Shown here piece after piece: positions 8,842 to 17,203 of a stretch of 64,000 nt of DNA; the stretch's first letter is position 1; each line of letters begins with the position of its first letter. The DNA is taken from the NCBI RefSeq assembly GCF_900188445.1, contig NZ_FZOR01000045.1, forward strand, positions 1-64,000. Reading direction: 5' to 3'. Origin of the DNA: Actinomadura meyerae. GTDB lineage: Bacteria; Actinomycetota; Actinomycetes; Streptosporangiales; Streptosporangiaceae. The position numbers and the translations under genes are program-made. The notes under the pieces were generated by a model. That model ran no database searches, was not told the DNA's origin, and saw nothing but the letters and a program-made list of their open reading frames with translations.

Positions 8842-11126
8842 GCCGGGTGCGGGGCGACCGCCAGGCCGTTGAGGAGGTGCTCTGCGGTGATCGGACGCTC
8901 CCGGACGCGGACGCCGGTCGCGTGGAAGACGGCGTTGGCGACCGCGGCACCCGAGCCGACCTGGCCGATCTCGCCGACCCCCTTGACGCCGAGCGGGCCG
9001 GTGACCGGGTCGTCCACCTCGATCAGCGCGATGTCGACGTCGGGCGCGTCGGCGTTGACCGGCACCAGGTAGTCGCCGAGGCTCGCGTTGGCCCACCGGC
9101 CGAGTCCGGTGTCCATGTGGGTGCCTTCGAGCAGGGCCTGGCTCATCCCCCAGAGCATCCCGCCCATGAGCTGGCTGCGCGCCGTCAGCGGGTTGAGGAC
9201 GCGGCCCGGCGCGAACGCGGCGGTCATGCGCCGCACCCGGACCAGCCCGAAGTCGGCGTCGACCGCCACCTCGGCGAACTGGGCGCCGAACGTCAGCAGC
9301 CCGTACGGGGTGTCCAGCGGCGGCGGGTCCCAGCTTCCGATGGCCTCGGCGTCGTTCATGAGGTGCCGGCCCATGAGGTCCTGGTACGTCTCGGAGGCAC
9401 GGTAGGTCTCGGAGGCACGGTACGTCTCGGAGGCGCCGTCCGCGGACATGCGCCCGTCCTCGACGGTGACCGTGCCGGGGTTCACGCCGTGCAGCGGCGA
9501 GTCCGGGTCGGAGACAGCCGCGGCGATCATCTTGTCGCGGACGGCGACGGCGGCGTTGTGCACGGCGGCGCTGACCATCATCGCGCCGTTGGAGCCCACC
9601 GGCGACCCGGCGGTCGGCATGTCGGTGTCGCCGTACTCCAGCCGCACGTCCCCGAGGCCGATCCCGAGCCCGTCGGCGGCGACCTGGGTCAGGACGGTCG
9701 TCATCCCGGTGCCGAACTCCTGCGCGGCGGTCGACACCACGGCGGTGCCGTCGGAGTACAGGCGGGCGCGGGCGCGCTGGGTGCGCATGAAGAACGCCAC
9801 CGGGTACGCGGCGGTGGCCATGCCGGTACCGATCAGCCACTCGCCCTCGCGGCGGACGCCGGGCGCCGGGTCGCGATCGCCCCAGCCGAACCGCTCCGCA
9901 CCGCGCCGCAGGCAGGCGGCCAGCCCGCCGCTGGACCACGGGTTGCCGGTGTTCGGGTCGACCTCGGAGGCGTTGCGCAGCCGCAGCTCGACCGGGTCGA
10001 TCCCGAGCTCGTAGGCGAGCTCGTCCAGCGCGCATTCGAGGCTGAACATCCCGGCGGACTCGCCGGGCCCGCGGGTGAAGGTCGGCGTCATCGTGTTGCC
10101 GCGCACCAGCCGGTGGACGCCCTCGAACGCGGGGCTGGCGTACACCTGGGACGACGCGCCGAACGCGGGCTCGGCCCAGTCGTCGAACGGCGAGGTGACG
10201 GAGACCTTGTGGTGCCGGATCGCGGTGAGCGTCCCGTCGCGGCGCGCGCCGAGCACGATGCGCTGCTCCTGGTCCTCCCGGTGCCCGCAGGAGGTGAACA
10301 TCTGCTCGCGCGTGACCGTGAGCCGGACCGGCCGCCGGACGTGCCGGGCGGCCAGCGCGGCGAGGGTCACGTGCGGCCAGACCATCGCCTTGGACCCGAA
10401 CGCGCCGCCCACGAACCGGGTCAGCACCCGGATCTTCGACGGCGACATGCCGAGCAGCGCGGCGACGGTGAGCTGCACCGCCTTGATCCCCTGGCACGAG
10501 TCGTACAGGGTCAGCCGGTCGTCCTCCCAGACCGCGGTGGTGGTCAGGGGCTCCAGCGCGTTGTGGTGGTTGGCGGCGAAGCGGTACACCGTGTCGACCT
10601 GGACCTCCGCCGCCGCGAGCGCCTCCTCGACGTCGCCGCGCCGCAGTTGCGCCGGCATGAAGCCGCCGAAGATCTTCTCGGGTTCGTAGGCGTCGTCGCG
10701 GCCCTGCTCGATGACGGTGACGGACGGAGCCTCCTCGTACTCGACCCCTACCAGGGACGCCGCGTACTGCGCCTGCTCCCACTCGTCCGCCACGACGATC
10801 GCGACCGGCTGGCCCGCGTAGTGGACGGTGTCGTCCTGCATGGGGAAGAACGTCTCGCCGGGCGCCGGGCCGCCCATCAGGGACGGCACGAGCGGCACAT
10901 GGGCGACCTTCGGCATGTCGTGCCTGGTCAGCACGGCGACGACCCCGGGGGCCCGCTCCGCCTCCGCCGTGTCGACCGCGGTGACCCGCCCGGCGGCCAC
11001 CCCCGCGCCGACGATCCGCGCGTGCGCGAGGCCGGGCAGCGCGACCTCCCCCGAGTAGCGGGCCGCGCCGGTGACCTTCTCCCGGCCGTCGACCCGGGGG
11101 ACCTCCCGTCCGATGGCTCCGCTCAT
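8838..11126 (-). CDS. Molybdenum-cofactor subunit of a xanthine dehydrogenase-family oxidoreductase (PaoC/YagR type)
   Basis: A 762-residue catalytic subunit. The N-terminal a/b hammerhead domain (about residues 10-125) is followed by two molybdopterin-binding domains with FVGGAFGSK and the C-terminal GVGEIGQVGSG loop carrying the active-site Glu. Family members hydroxylate aldehydes, purines or N-heterocycles with water as the oxygen source. It forms an operon with the FAD and 2Fe-2S genes, each junction overlapping by 4 bp. An oddity is a threefold ASETYR repeat around residues 565-580. The precise substrate is unknown. Confidence 0.9.
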   Translation of the reverse strand: MSGAIGREVPRVDGREKVTGAARYSGEVALPGLAHARIVGAGVAAGRVTAVDTAEAERAPGVVAVLTRHDMPKVAHVPLVPSLMGGPAPGETFFPMQDDTVHYAGQPVAIVVADEWEQAQYAASLVGVEYEEAPSVTVIEQGRDDAYEPEKIFGGFMPAQLRRGDVEEALAAAEVQVDTVYRFAANHHNALEPLTTTAVWEDDRLTLYDSCQGIKAVQLTVAALLGMSPSKIRVLTRFVGGAFGSKAMVWPHVTLAALAARHVRRPVRLTVTREQMFTSCGHREDQEQRIVLGARRDGTLTAIRHHKVSVTSPFDDWAEPAFGASSQVYASPAFEGVHRLVRGNTMTPTFTRGPGESAGMFSLECALDELAYELGIDPVELRLRNASEVDPNTGNPWSSGGLAACLRRGAERFGWGDRDPAPGVRREGEWLIGTGMATAAYPVAFFMRTQRARARLYSDGTAVVSTAAQEFGTGMTTVLTQVAADGLGIGLGDVRLEYGDTDMPTAGSPVGSNGAMMVSAAVHNAAVAVRDKMIAAAVSDPDSPLHGVNPGTVTVEDGRMSADGASETYRASETYRASETYQDLMGRHLMNDAEAIGSWDPPPLDTPYGLLTFGAQFAEVAVDADFGLVRVRRMTAAFAPGRVLNPLTARSQLMGGMLWGMSQALLEGTHMDTGLGRWANASLGDYLVPVNADAPDVDIALIEVDDPVTGPLGVKGVGEIGQVGSGAAVANAVFHATGVRVRERPITAEHLLNGLAVAPHPA
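9383..9436. repeat. Three in-frame 18-bp tandem repeats inside the molybdenum-subunit gene
   Basis: Three 18-bp units start at 9383, 9401 and 9419 and differ at two or three positions. On the coding strand they add multiples of six residues (ASETYR) without breaking the frame, which points to slippage-type expansion in a surface loop. Confidence 0.85.
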
Positions 11127-12115
11127 CGGCCCTCCCCGTCCACGAGTCCCGTCAGCGCCCGGACGATCGTCCGGCGCACCAGTTCGACCTTGAAGGCGTT
11201 CTGCGGCCGCGGCCGCGCGGCCGCCAGCTCCCGCGCGGCGGCCTCGGCGAACGCGTCCGGCGTCGCCGGGCCGCCGAGCAGGCTCCGTTCGGCGGCCCGC
11301 GCCCGCCACGGCTTGGTCGCGACCCCGCCGAGCGCCAGCCGCACCTCGGCGACGGCGCCGTCCCGGACGTCCAGCGCCGCCGCGACCGAGGCCAGCGCGA
11401 ACTCGTAGGACGCCCGGTCGCGGACCTTCAGGTACACCGACCGCCGGGCCGCCGGGACCGCGGGCACCTCGATCGCCGTGATCAGCTCCCCGTGCTCCAG
11501 CGGCCGCTCGCGATGCGGGGTGTCGCCGGGGAGCAGGAAGAAGTCGTCGATCGGGATGCCCCGCTCGCCGCCCGGCCCCCGCGTGCGGACGACCGCGTCG
11601 AGGGCGACGAGCGCCACCGCGACGTCGGACGGGTGCGTGGCGATGCACATGTCGCTGGTGCCGAGCACCGCGTGCCCGCGATGGAAGCCGTCGATGGCCG
11701 AGCATCCGGTGCCGGGCTCCCGCTTGTTGCAGGGCGAGACCGCGTCGCGGTAGTAGCCGCACCGCACCCGCTGGCACAGGTTGCCGCCCATCGAGGCCAT
11801 GTTCCGCAGCTGCGCGGACGCGCCCAGGAGAAGCGCCTGCGCGACGAGCGGGAACCTGTCCACGACCCCGGCCGCTCGGGCGACGTCGCTCATGCGCGCG
11901 AGCGCGCCGATGCGCAGACCGCCGTCGGGAAGGTCCTCCACCCCGTTCAGGGGCAGGTCGTTGATGTCGACGAGGAGGTCCGGCTGCAAGACGTTCTGGC
12001 GCACGAGGTCGATCTCGGTGGTGCCGCCCGCGAGGAAGGCGCCGCTCGGATGGGAGCCGACGACCGCGATCGCCGCTTCGACGCCGTCCACCCGCGCGTA
12101 GTCGAACGCCCTCAC
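11123..12115 (-). CDS. FAD-binding subunit of the molybdenum hydroxylase (PaoB/YagS type)
   Basis: A 330-residue subunit that passes electrons from the iron-sulfur centres to FAD. It begins MRAFDYARVDGVEAAI and has the FAD loop FLAGGTTEIDL and the second motif ASMGGNLCQRVRCGYYRD. The extra cysteines (NLCQRVRC, SPCNKREPGTGC, DMC) match the PaoB/YagS branch, which carries an additional 4Fe-4S cluster. The GTG at 12115 overlaps the stop of the 2Fe-2S gene by 4 bp. Confidence 0.88.
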   Translation of the reverse strand: MRAFDYARVDGVEAAIAVVGSHPSGAFLAGGTTEIDLVRQNVLQPDLLVDINDLPLNGVEDLPDGGLRIGALARMSDVARAAGVVDRFPLVAQALLLGASAQLRNMASMGGNLCQRVRCGYYRDAVSPCNKREPGTGCSAIDGFHRGHAVLGTSDMCIATHPSDVAVALVALDAVVRTRGPGGERGIPIDDFFLLPGDTPHRERPLEHGELITAIEVPAVPAARRSVYLKVRDRASYEFALASVAAALDVRDGAVAEVRLALGGVATKPWRARAAERSLLGGPATPDAFAEAAARELAAARPRPQNAFKVELVRRTIVRALTGLVDGEGR

Positions 12116-12633
12116 CGTCCCGCCCCGCCCGTCGCGTCGCGGACGTCGCGGATCGCGGCCCGGATGTTCGGGTAGGCGGTGCACCGGCAGATGTTGCCGC
12201 TCATCCACTCGGCGATCTCGTCGTCGTCGGAGGCGTGGCCCTCCTCCAGCAGCGCGACCGCCGACATGATCTGCCCCGGCGTGCAGTAGCCGCACTGGAA
12301 GGCGTCGCGGGCGATGAACGCCTCCTGCATCGGGTGCAACCGGTCGCCGTCCGCCAGGCCCTCGATGGTGGTGACCTCGCGTCCCTCGCAAGAGACCGCG
12401 AGCGTGAGGCAGGCCAGCACGCGGCGTCCGTCCACCCACACCGTGCAGGCGCCGCACGTGCCCTGGTCGCACCCCTTCTTCGAGCCGGTCAGCCCGAGAT
12501 GCTCGCGCAGCGCGTCCAGCAGGCTCACCCGGGGTTCGATCCGCACGCGCCTCTCCCGGCCGTTGACGGCCAGGACGACCTCGCGCGCCTCCGGGGCGCG
12601 TTCCAGCGGCCGGGCCTCGACGTCCATCGCCAT
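12112..12633 (-). CDS. 2Fe-2S subunit of the molybdenum hydroxylase (PaoA/YagT type)
   Basis: A 173-residue subunit with two 2Fe-2S domains. The plant-ferredoxin-like domain shows GCDQGTCGACTV and a later C in RRVLAC; the helical domain shows FQCGYCTPGQIM and GNICRCTAYPNI. YagT-type proteins often have a Tat signal, but this N-terminus (MAMDVEARPLERAPEA) has none, so the enzyme is probably cytoplasmic. AAGGAG lies 7 nt upstream of the ATG. It is the first gene of the operon and is divergent from the SpoIIE gene. Confidence 0.92.
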   Translation of the reverse strand: MAMDVEARPLERAPEAREVVLAVNGRERRVRIEPRVSLLDALREHLGLTGSKKGCDQGTCGACTVWVDGRRVLACLTLAVSCEGREVTTIEGLADGDRLHPMQEAFIARDAFQCGYCTPGQIMSAVALLEEGHASDDDEIAEWMSGNICRCTAYPNIRAAIRDVRDATGGAGR

Positions 12634-12752
12634 CGGAACTCCTTGAAGATCAGATGTCGCTCACTCTCCGTATCGGGGCACTGCCCACAAAGGGACGGTT
12701 CTTCACCTCCCATGAGGATCCGACCTGCGCGAAGGACGAACGGGGGCACACG

Positions 12753-14804
12753 ATGACCACGACCGGCGGCACTGACGGTGAGGGGCGGGGGAGCGAGCGA
12801 CCGGCGGCGGTCGTCATGCTCGCCGCCGACGGGACGGTGACCGGCTGGACGAGCGCCGCGCGGGAACTGCTCGGCCACGGCGCGGCCGACCTCGGCCGCG
12901 GCGAGGTGCGCCTGCTCCCGCCGCACGGCCCGGACACCGGACCGCCGGGCTGGCCGGACGGTGCGCGGCGGCAGTCGTCGGGACTGCTGGAGGTGCGGCG
13001 CGGCGACGGCGGCACGCTCGTCGTGCACGCCTCCACGGTGCGGCTGGACGGCGCGGGGGACGGCGCGGGGGACGGCGCGGGGGACGAGCCGTCCTGGCTG
13101 GTCTGGATGAGGTCGACGGCGGAGGGGGTCGACCACATGCCCTCGATGCTCGAACCGCTCATGCGCACGCCGATCGCCCTGCTGATCTGGGACCGCGACC
13201 TGCGGTGCGTCTGGGCGAACACGGCCGCCGAGCGGCTGCAGCCCGCCTTCCCGCACTACCGGGTCGGCCGCCGGCTCACCGACCCGCCGCCCGGCATCGA
13301 CACGCGGGCGGCGGCGGACACGATCCGCAGGGTGCTCGCCGACGGCGTCCCGCTGTTCGACCAGGAGGTGCACCGGACCTCGCCCGACGGCCGCGAGGAC
13401 ATCACCCTGTCGATCTCCCATTTCCGGCTCGACGCCCTGGACGGCCGGCCGCTCGGCGTGTGCTCGGTCGCGCTGGACATCAGCCGCAGCCGGGCGCGCC
13501 GGCGCCTCGCCGTGCTGCGCGAGGCCAGCATCCGCATCGGCACGACCCTCGACGTGCAGCGGACCGCGCAGGAGATGGCGGACCTGGCCGTGCCGGACCT
13601 CGCCGACTACGTGACCGTCGACCTGGCCGAGTCCGTGCTACCGGGCACCGAGCCGCTGGAGCGCCTGGACGCGTCGGAGACCAGCATCCCGGTGTTCCGC
13701 CGGGCGGGCGTGGCGTCGATCCACGAAGGCGTCCCCGAGTCGATGTGGCCGATCGGTGAGCCGGTGTACGTGCCGCCGTCCTCGCCGTTCACCCGCGTCC
13801 TGGAGACGGGCCGCTCCCATTTCGAACCGGTGCTGGACACCTCGCCCGGCGGCTGGCTCGACGTCGACCCGGACCGCGCACGGGTCATCGCCGAGACCGC
13901 GATGCACACGCTGATCGTGGTCCCGCTGAAGGCGCGCGGCGACATCCTGGGCGTCTCGGTGTTCGTCCGCACCGACAACCGGACGCCGTTCACCCGCGAC
14001 GACCTGGTCCTCGCCGAGGAACTGGCCGCGCGGGCCGCGCTGAGCCTGGACAACGCGCGCCAGTATACCCGCGAGCACACCGCCGCCCTCGCGCTGCAGC
14101 GCAGCCTGCTGCCGCGCGGCCTGACCGGCGGCGGCGCCGTCGACGTCGCCTCCCGCTACCTGCCGTCGGACGCGCACGCCGGCGTCGGCGGCGACTGGTT
14201 CGACGCGATCCCGCTGGACGGCGGGCGGGTGGCCCTGGTCGTCGGGGACGTGACCGGCCACGGCATCAACGCGGCGGCGACGATGGGGCGGCTGCGCACC
14301 GCCGTCCGCACCCTTGCCTACCTGGACCTCGCGCCCCACCGGGTGCTCACCCAGCTGGACCGGCTGGTCGTCCGGCAGGCCGAGGAGGAGCGCACACCCT
14401 ACGACCCGGCGGGCGCCACCTGCGTCTACGCCGTGTACGACCCTGCCTCGGGGTACTGCACCTTCGCCGCCGCCGGGCACCCGCCGCCCGCGATCCTCCA
14501 TCCGGACGGCGAAATCGCCTTCCCGCGCGCGCCCAGCGGCCTGCCGATCGGGCTGGGGGTCGGCGGCTACGAGCCGCTCACCCTCGACCTCACCGAAGGC
14601 AGCCTCATCGCCCTCTACACCGACGGCCTGATCGAGACCCGCGACGCCGACATCGAGTCGGGCATCGACCGGCTGGGCGCGGCGCTGTCCGAGGCGCGGC
14701 CGCCCCTGGACGACTTCTGCACCACCGTCATCCGGCTCATGACCAGGGGCAGGCGGACCGAGGACGACATCGCCCTCCTCGTCGCGCGGACCCGCCGCAC
14801 GTAG
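12753..14804 (+). CDS. PAS-GAF-SpoIIE serine phosphatase
   Basis: A sensor phosphatase of about 683 residues. Two PAS-like segments (about residues 10-95 and 135-240) precede a GAF domain (about 255-430) and a C-terminal PP2C/SpoIIE domain (about 450-680) with metal aspartates in GGDWFDAI, VGDVTGHG, YTDGLIE and DDIALLV. Such proteins dephosphorylate anti-anti-sigma factors in response to small-molecule or redox signals. No membrane helix is present. The ATG at 12753 is preferred over one at 12654, which would run into the divergent promoter. A 12-bp unit occurs three times at 13047-13082, encoding a DGAG repeat in the linker. Confidence 0.85.
   Translation: MTTTGGTDGEGRGSERPAAVVMLAADGTVTGWTSAARELLGHGAADLGRGEVRLLPPHGPDTGPPGWPDGARRQSSGLLEVRRGDGGTLVVHASTVRLDGAGDGAGDGAGDEPSWLVWMRSTAEGVDHMPSMLEPLMRTPIALLIWDRDLRCVWANTAAERLQPAFPHYRVGRRLTDPPPGIDTRAAADTIRRVLADGVPLFDQEVHRTSPDGREDITLSISHFRLDALDGRPLGVCSVALDISRSRARRRLAVLREASIRIGTTLDVQRTAQEMADLAVPDLADYVTVDLAESVLPGTEPLERLDASETSIPVFRRAGVASIHEGVPESMWPIGEPVYVPPSSPFTRVLETGRSHFEPVLDTSPGGWLDVDPDRARVIAETAMHTLIVVPLKARGDILGVSVFVRTDNRTPFTRDDLVLAEELAARAALSLDNARQYTREHTAALALQRSLLPRGLTGGGAVDVASRYLPSDAHAGVGGDWFDAIPLDGGRVALVVGDVTGHGINAAATMGRLRTAVRTLAYLDLAPHRVLTQLDRLVVRQAEEERTPYDPAGATCVYAVYDPASGYCTFAAAGHPPPAILHPDGEIAFPRAPSGLPIGLGVGGYEPLTLDLTEGSLIALYTDGLIETRDADIESGIDRLGAALSEARPPLDDFCTTVIRLMTRGRRTEDDIALLVARTRRT
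13047..13082 (+). repeat. Three tandem 12-bp repeats encoding a DGAG linker
   Basis: Three identical 12-bp units start at 13047, 13059 and 13071, in frame inside the SpoIIE-phosphatase gene. They lengthen an acidic glycine-rich linker between the two PAS-like segments. Confidence 0.85.
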
Positions 14805-14842
14805 CCGGGGTGAGTCACCTTCGGGGCCGCTGCCGCGTCTGG

Positions 14843-14876
14843 TGTGTAGAGACGAAGGGTGTGCAGAGACGAAGGG
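14843..14876 (+). repeat. Tandem 17-bp direct repeat upstream of an ECF sigma gene
   Basis: Two abutting 17-bp copies (14843-14859 and 14860-14876) match at 16 positions. They end 8 bp before the GTG start and include the GAAGGG ribosome-site region. The repeat may be an operator or simply a duplicated leader. Confidence 0.7.
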
Positions 14877-14884
14877 GAGCGGGC

Positions 14885-15739
14885 GTGAGCACCGACCAGG
14901 CAGCGGCCTTCGACCGCGAACGACCGCATCTGCTCGCGGTGGCGTTCCGCATCCTCGGGTCGGACGCCGACGCCCAGGACGTCGTGCAGGACGCATGGAC
15001 GAGATACGTCCGCGCCGATCCCGCCGAGATCCGGAACACGCAGGCGTGGCTGACCACCGTGGTGACCCGCCTGTGCCTGGACGTCCTGCGCCGCTCCCGC
15101 GAGACCCCCCGATCCCCCGAGGAACTCCCGGCCGGGGCCGCCGGCGAGGACCCGGAGGACGTCGCGCTGCTCGCCGCCGAGCTGACCGCCGCCTTCACGG
15201 TGGTGGTGGAGGAGCTGACGCCTCCGCAGCGCGTCGCGCTCATCCTCCACGACGTGTTCGGCGCGCCCTTCGAGGAGATCGCCCACATCCTGGACACGAC
15301 TCCGGGCTCGGCGAAGAAGCTCGCCAGCCGCGCCCGGGGACGCGTCCGCCGCACCGGATGGCCGGACGCGGAGTCCCGCGAGGCCGACCGCGTGGTCACC
15401 GCCTTCATGAAGGCGGCCCGGCAGGGCGACATCGACGGGCTGGTCGAGGTCCTGCACCCCGACGTGGTCAGGACGGCCGACCCGCAGGTGCTGCGCCCCG
15501 GCGCCCCGCAGCGGGTGGAGGGGATCACGGCCGTGGTCGAGGAGACCCGCCTGATGCGTCCCGCCGCACTGCGCGCGCGCCTCGCACGCATCGACGGGCG
15601 TCCCGGCATCGCCGTCGGCCCGGGGGACCCGCGCGCCGTCCTCGTCTTCCACATCGCCGGCGGCCTCATCGTCCGCTACGACGTCGTCGCCGACCCCCGG
15701 CGGCTGGCGCTGCTCCACATCGAGGAAGACCGACCATGA
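14885..15739 (+). CDS. ECF RNA polymerase sigma factor with SnoaL-like C-terminal domain (SigJ/ECF41-like)
   Basis: A 284-residue sigma factor. Region 2 (about residues 8-75, with LGSDADAQDVVQDAW) and region 4 (about 108-160, with ALILHDVFGAPFEEIAHIL) are followed by a NTF2/SnoaL-like domain (about 175-284). In ECF41-type factors that extension tunes activity in place of an anti-sigma. The GTG at 14885 has GGGGAG upstream. It overlaps the DoxX-like gene by 4 bp (ATGA). A sigma of this class next to a DoxX or oxidoreductase gene is the typical ECF41 layout, and its target is usually the neighbour. Confidence 0.88.
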   Translation: MSTDQAAAFDRERPHLLAVAFRILGSDADAQDVVQDAWTRYVRADPAEIRNTQAWLTTVVTRLCLDVLRRSRETPRSPEELPAGAAGEDPEDVALLAAELTAAFTVVVEELTPPQRVALILHDVFGAPFEEIAHILDTTPGSAKKLASRARGRVRRTGWPDAESREADRVVTAFMKAARQGDIDGLVEVLHPDVVRTADPQVLRPGAPQRVEGITAVVEETRLMRPAALRARLARIDGRPGIAVGPGDPRAVLVFHIAGGLIVRYDVVADPRRLALLHIEEDRP

Positions 15740-16086
15740 CCACCGTCTACATCACCGTCACGCTCATCACCGCCGCGATCAACGCCGCGATCGCCGTCGC
15801 CGACCTGGCGAAGGCACGGTTCGTCCTCGCCAACTCGGCCGAGGTCGGGGTGCCGCACTCGATGCTGCCCCTCCTCGCCGCGCTCAAGGGCGCCGGTGCC
15901 GCCGGGCTCGTCCTCGGCCTGCTCGGCCTGCACGTCATCGGCGTCGCCGCGGCCACCGGCCTCGTCGCGTTCTTCGTCATCGCGGTCGCGGCGCACGTCC
16001 GGGCGAAGGTCTTCTACAACATCGCCTTCCCCGGCGCCTTCCTGGCGCTGGCCGCCGCCTCACTGACCCTGGCGGTCGCCGACTGA
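15736..16086 (+). CDS. DoxX-like small membrane protein
   Basis: A 116-residue protein with four hydrophobic helices and the DoxX-like signature (DLAKARFVLANSAEVGVP; PLLAALKGAGAAGLVLG). DoxX-like proteins are linked to redox or thiol stress. Translation is coupled to the ECF sigma gene by a 4-bp overlap, so this is the likely regulated partner. Its 3' end overlaps the convergent oxidoreductase gene by 27 bp. Confidence 0.82.
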   Translation: MTTVYITVTLITAAINAAIAVADLAKARFVLANSAEVGVPHSMLPLLAALKGAGAAGLVLGLLGLHVIGVAAATGLVAFFVIAVAAHVRAKVFYNIAFPGAFLALAAASLTLAVAD

Positions 16087-17061
16087 GACGGCGACCTTCC
16101 CCCGGGCGTGGCCGCGCTCGATGTACCGCAGCGCCTCGGGGACCTCGGCGAACGGATAGGTCCGGTCGATGACGGGCGCGACCTTCCCGTCCTCGATGAG
16201 CCCCGCCAGGAACTCCAGGTCGGCCGAGTTGGGCTTCCAGGTGACGTTGGCGATGCGCTGGCCGACGAAGGGCGAGAGCAGGGTGCCTCGGAGCCCGAGC
16301 GCGGCGGGGCCGAGCAGCCTGCCGCGCGCCGAGGCGATGCCACCCACGATCACCAGCGTGCCGCCCGGGACCAGCGGACGCCGGAGCCGCGCCAGTGACA
16401 GGTTCCCGACGATGTCCATGACCAGGTCGTACCGCCCCGCCCGTTCGGTGAAGTCCTCGCGGGTGTAGTCGATGGCGTCGTCCGCGCCGAGGGACCGGAC
16501 CATCTCGACGTTGCGCGTGCTGCACACGCCGGTGACCTCGGCACCGAACGCCTTGGCGAGCTGGACGGCGAAGTGGCCGATCCCGCCGGACGCCCCGTTC
16601 ACCAGAACCCGCTGACCTGCGGAGATCCGGCCGTAGTCGCGCAGCCCTTGCAGCGCCGTGTGCGCGGCCATCGACACCGACGCCGCCTGCTCGAAGGTGA
16701 GCCGGGCGGGCTTGGCGGCCAGCCTGTCCTGCGGGACGGCGACCGCCTCGGCGAACGAGCCCAGCTTGACCTCCCCGAACACCGCGTCGCCGGGCCGGAA
16801 CCGGGTCACTCCCGCACCGACCCGCTCGACGACTCCGGCGAGGTCGGCTCCGAGGATCAGCCCCGGCCTGGGCCGCCGCAGCCCGACGCTGAGCCGCGCC
16901 AGCTTCGGGTCGGCCATCGCGTGGCGCCAGTCGTAGGGGTTGGCGGACGCGGCCCGCACCCGCACGAGCACGTCGTCCCGGCCGACGCCGGGCTCGTCGG
17001 CGTCCACGAGCGTGAGGACTTCGGACGGCGGGCCGTAGCGGTTCCAGCTCCACGCCTTCAT
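16060..17061 (-). CDS. NAD(P)-dependent quinone oxidoreductase-like MDR protein
   Basis: A 333-residue medium-chain reductase. It has an N-terminal GroES-like domain with LGADLAGVVERVG and a Rossmann domain with VNGASGGIGHFAVQLAKAFGAEVTGVCS. The catalytic zinc cysteines of alcohol dehydrogenases are absent, so it belongs to the zinc-free quinone-oxidoreductase branch. Its upstream region carries three exact-period copies of a palindromic motif next to a TetR gene, so TetR control is likely. The substrate is unknown. Confidence 0.87.
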   Translation of the reverse strand: MKAWSWNRYGPPSEVLTLVDADEPGVGRDDVLVRVRAASANPYDWRHAMADPKLARLSVGLRRPRPGLILGADLAGVVERVGAGVTRFRPGDAVFGEVKLGSFAEAVAVPQDRLAAKPARLTFEQAASVSMAAHTALQGLRDYGRISAGQRVLVNGASGGIGHFAVQLAKAFGAEVTGVCSTRNVEMVRSLGADDAIDYTREDFTERAGRYDLVMDIVGNLSLARLRRPLVPGGTLVIVGGIASARGRLLGPAALGLRGTLLSPFVGQRIANVTWKPNSADLEFLAGLIEDGKVAPVIDRTYPFAEVPEALRYIERGHARGKVAVSVGDRQGQ

Positions 17062-17100
17062 GGCGGGCTCCCTTCGGGGGCTGCGCAGCCCGTAATCGTC

Positions 17101-17149
17101 GTACGACGTAAGGCTGTCATATCGCGTAAGGTATTCGTACGCCGTAAGA
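17101..17149. promoter_or_regulatory. Triple 18-bp-spaced operator upstream of the oxidoreductase
   Basis: Sites begin at 17101 (GTACGACGTAAGG), 17119 (ATATCGCGTAAGG) and 17137 (GTACGCCGTAAGA), exactly 18 bp apart. The first and third contain the palindrome TACG-N-CGTA. The tandem phasing suits cooperative TetR dimers. Confidence 0.65.
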
Positions 17150-17203
17150 CAGTCAAGGGCCCGTCAGGTGAAGGGTCCCCCGATGGCCGTCATCGGGCCG
17201 GGG

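Noticed and set aside
8847..11408. Open frame of about 850 codons opposite the molybdenum hydroxylase genes
   Set aside because: Low-complexity Arg/Gly/Ala/Val translation without motifs, opposite three certain genes with coupled junctions.
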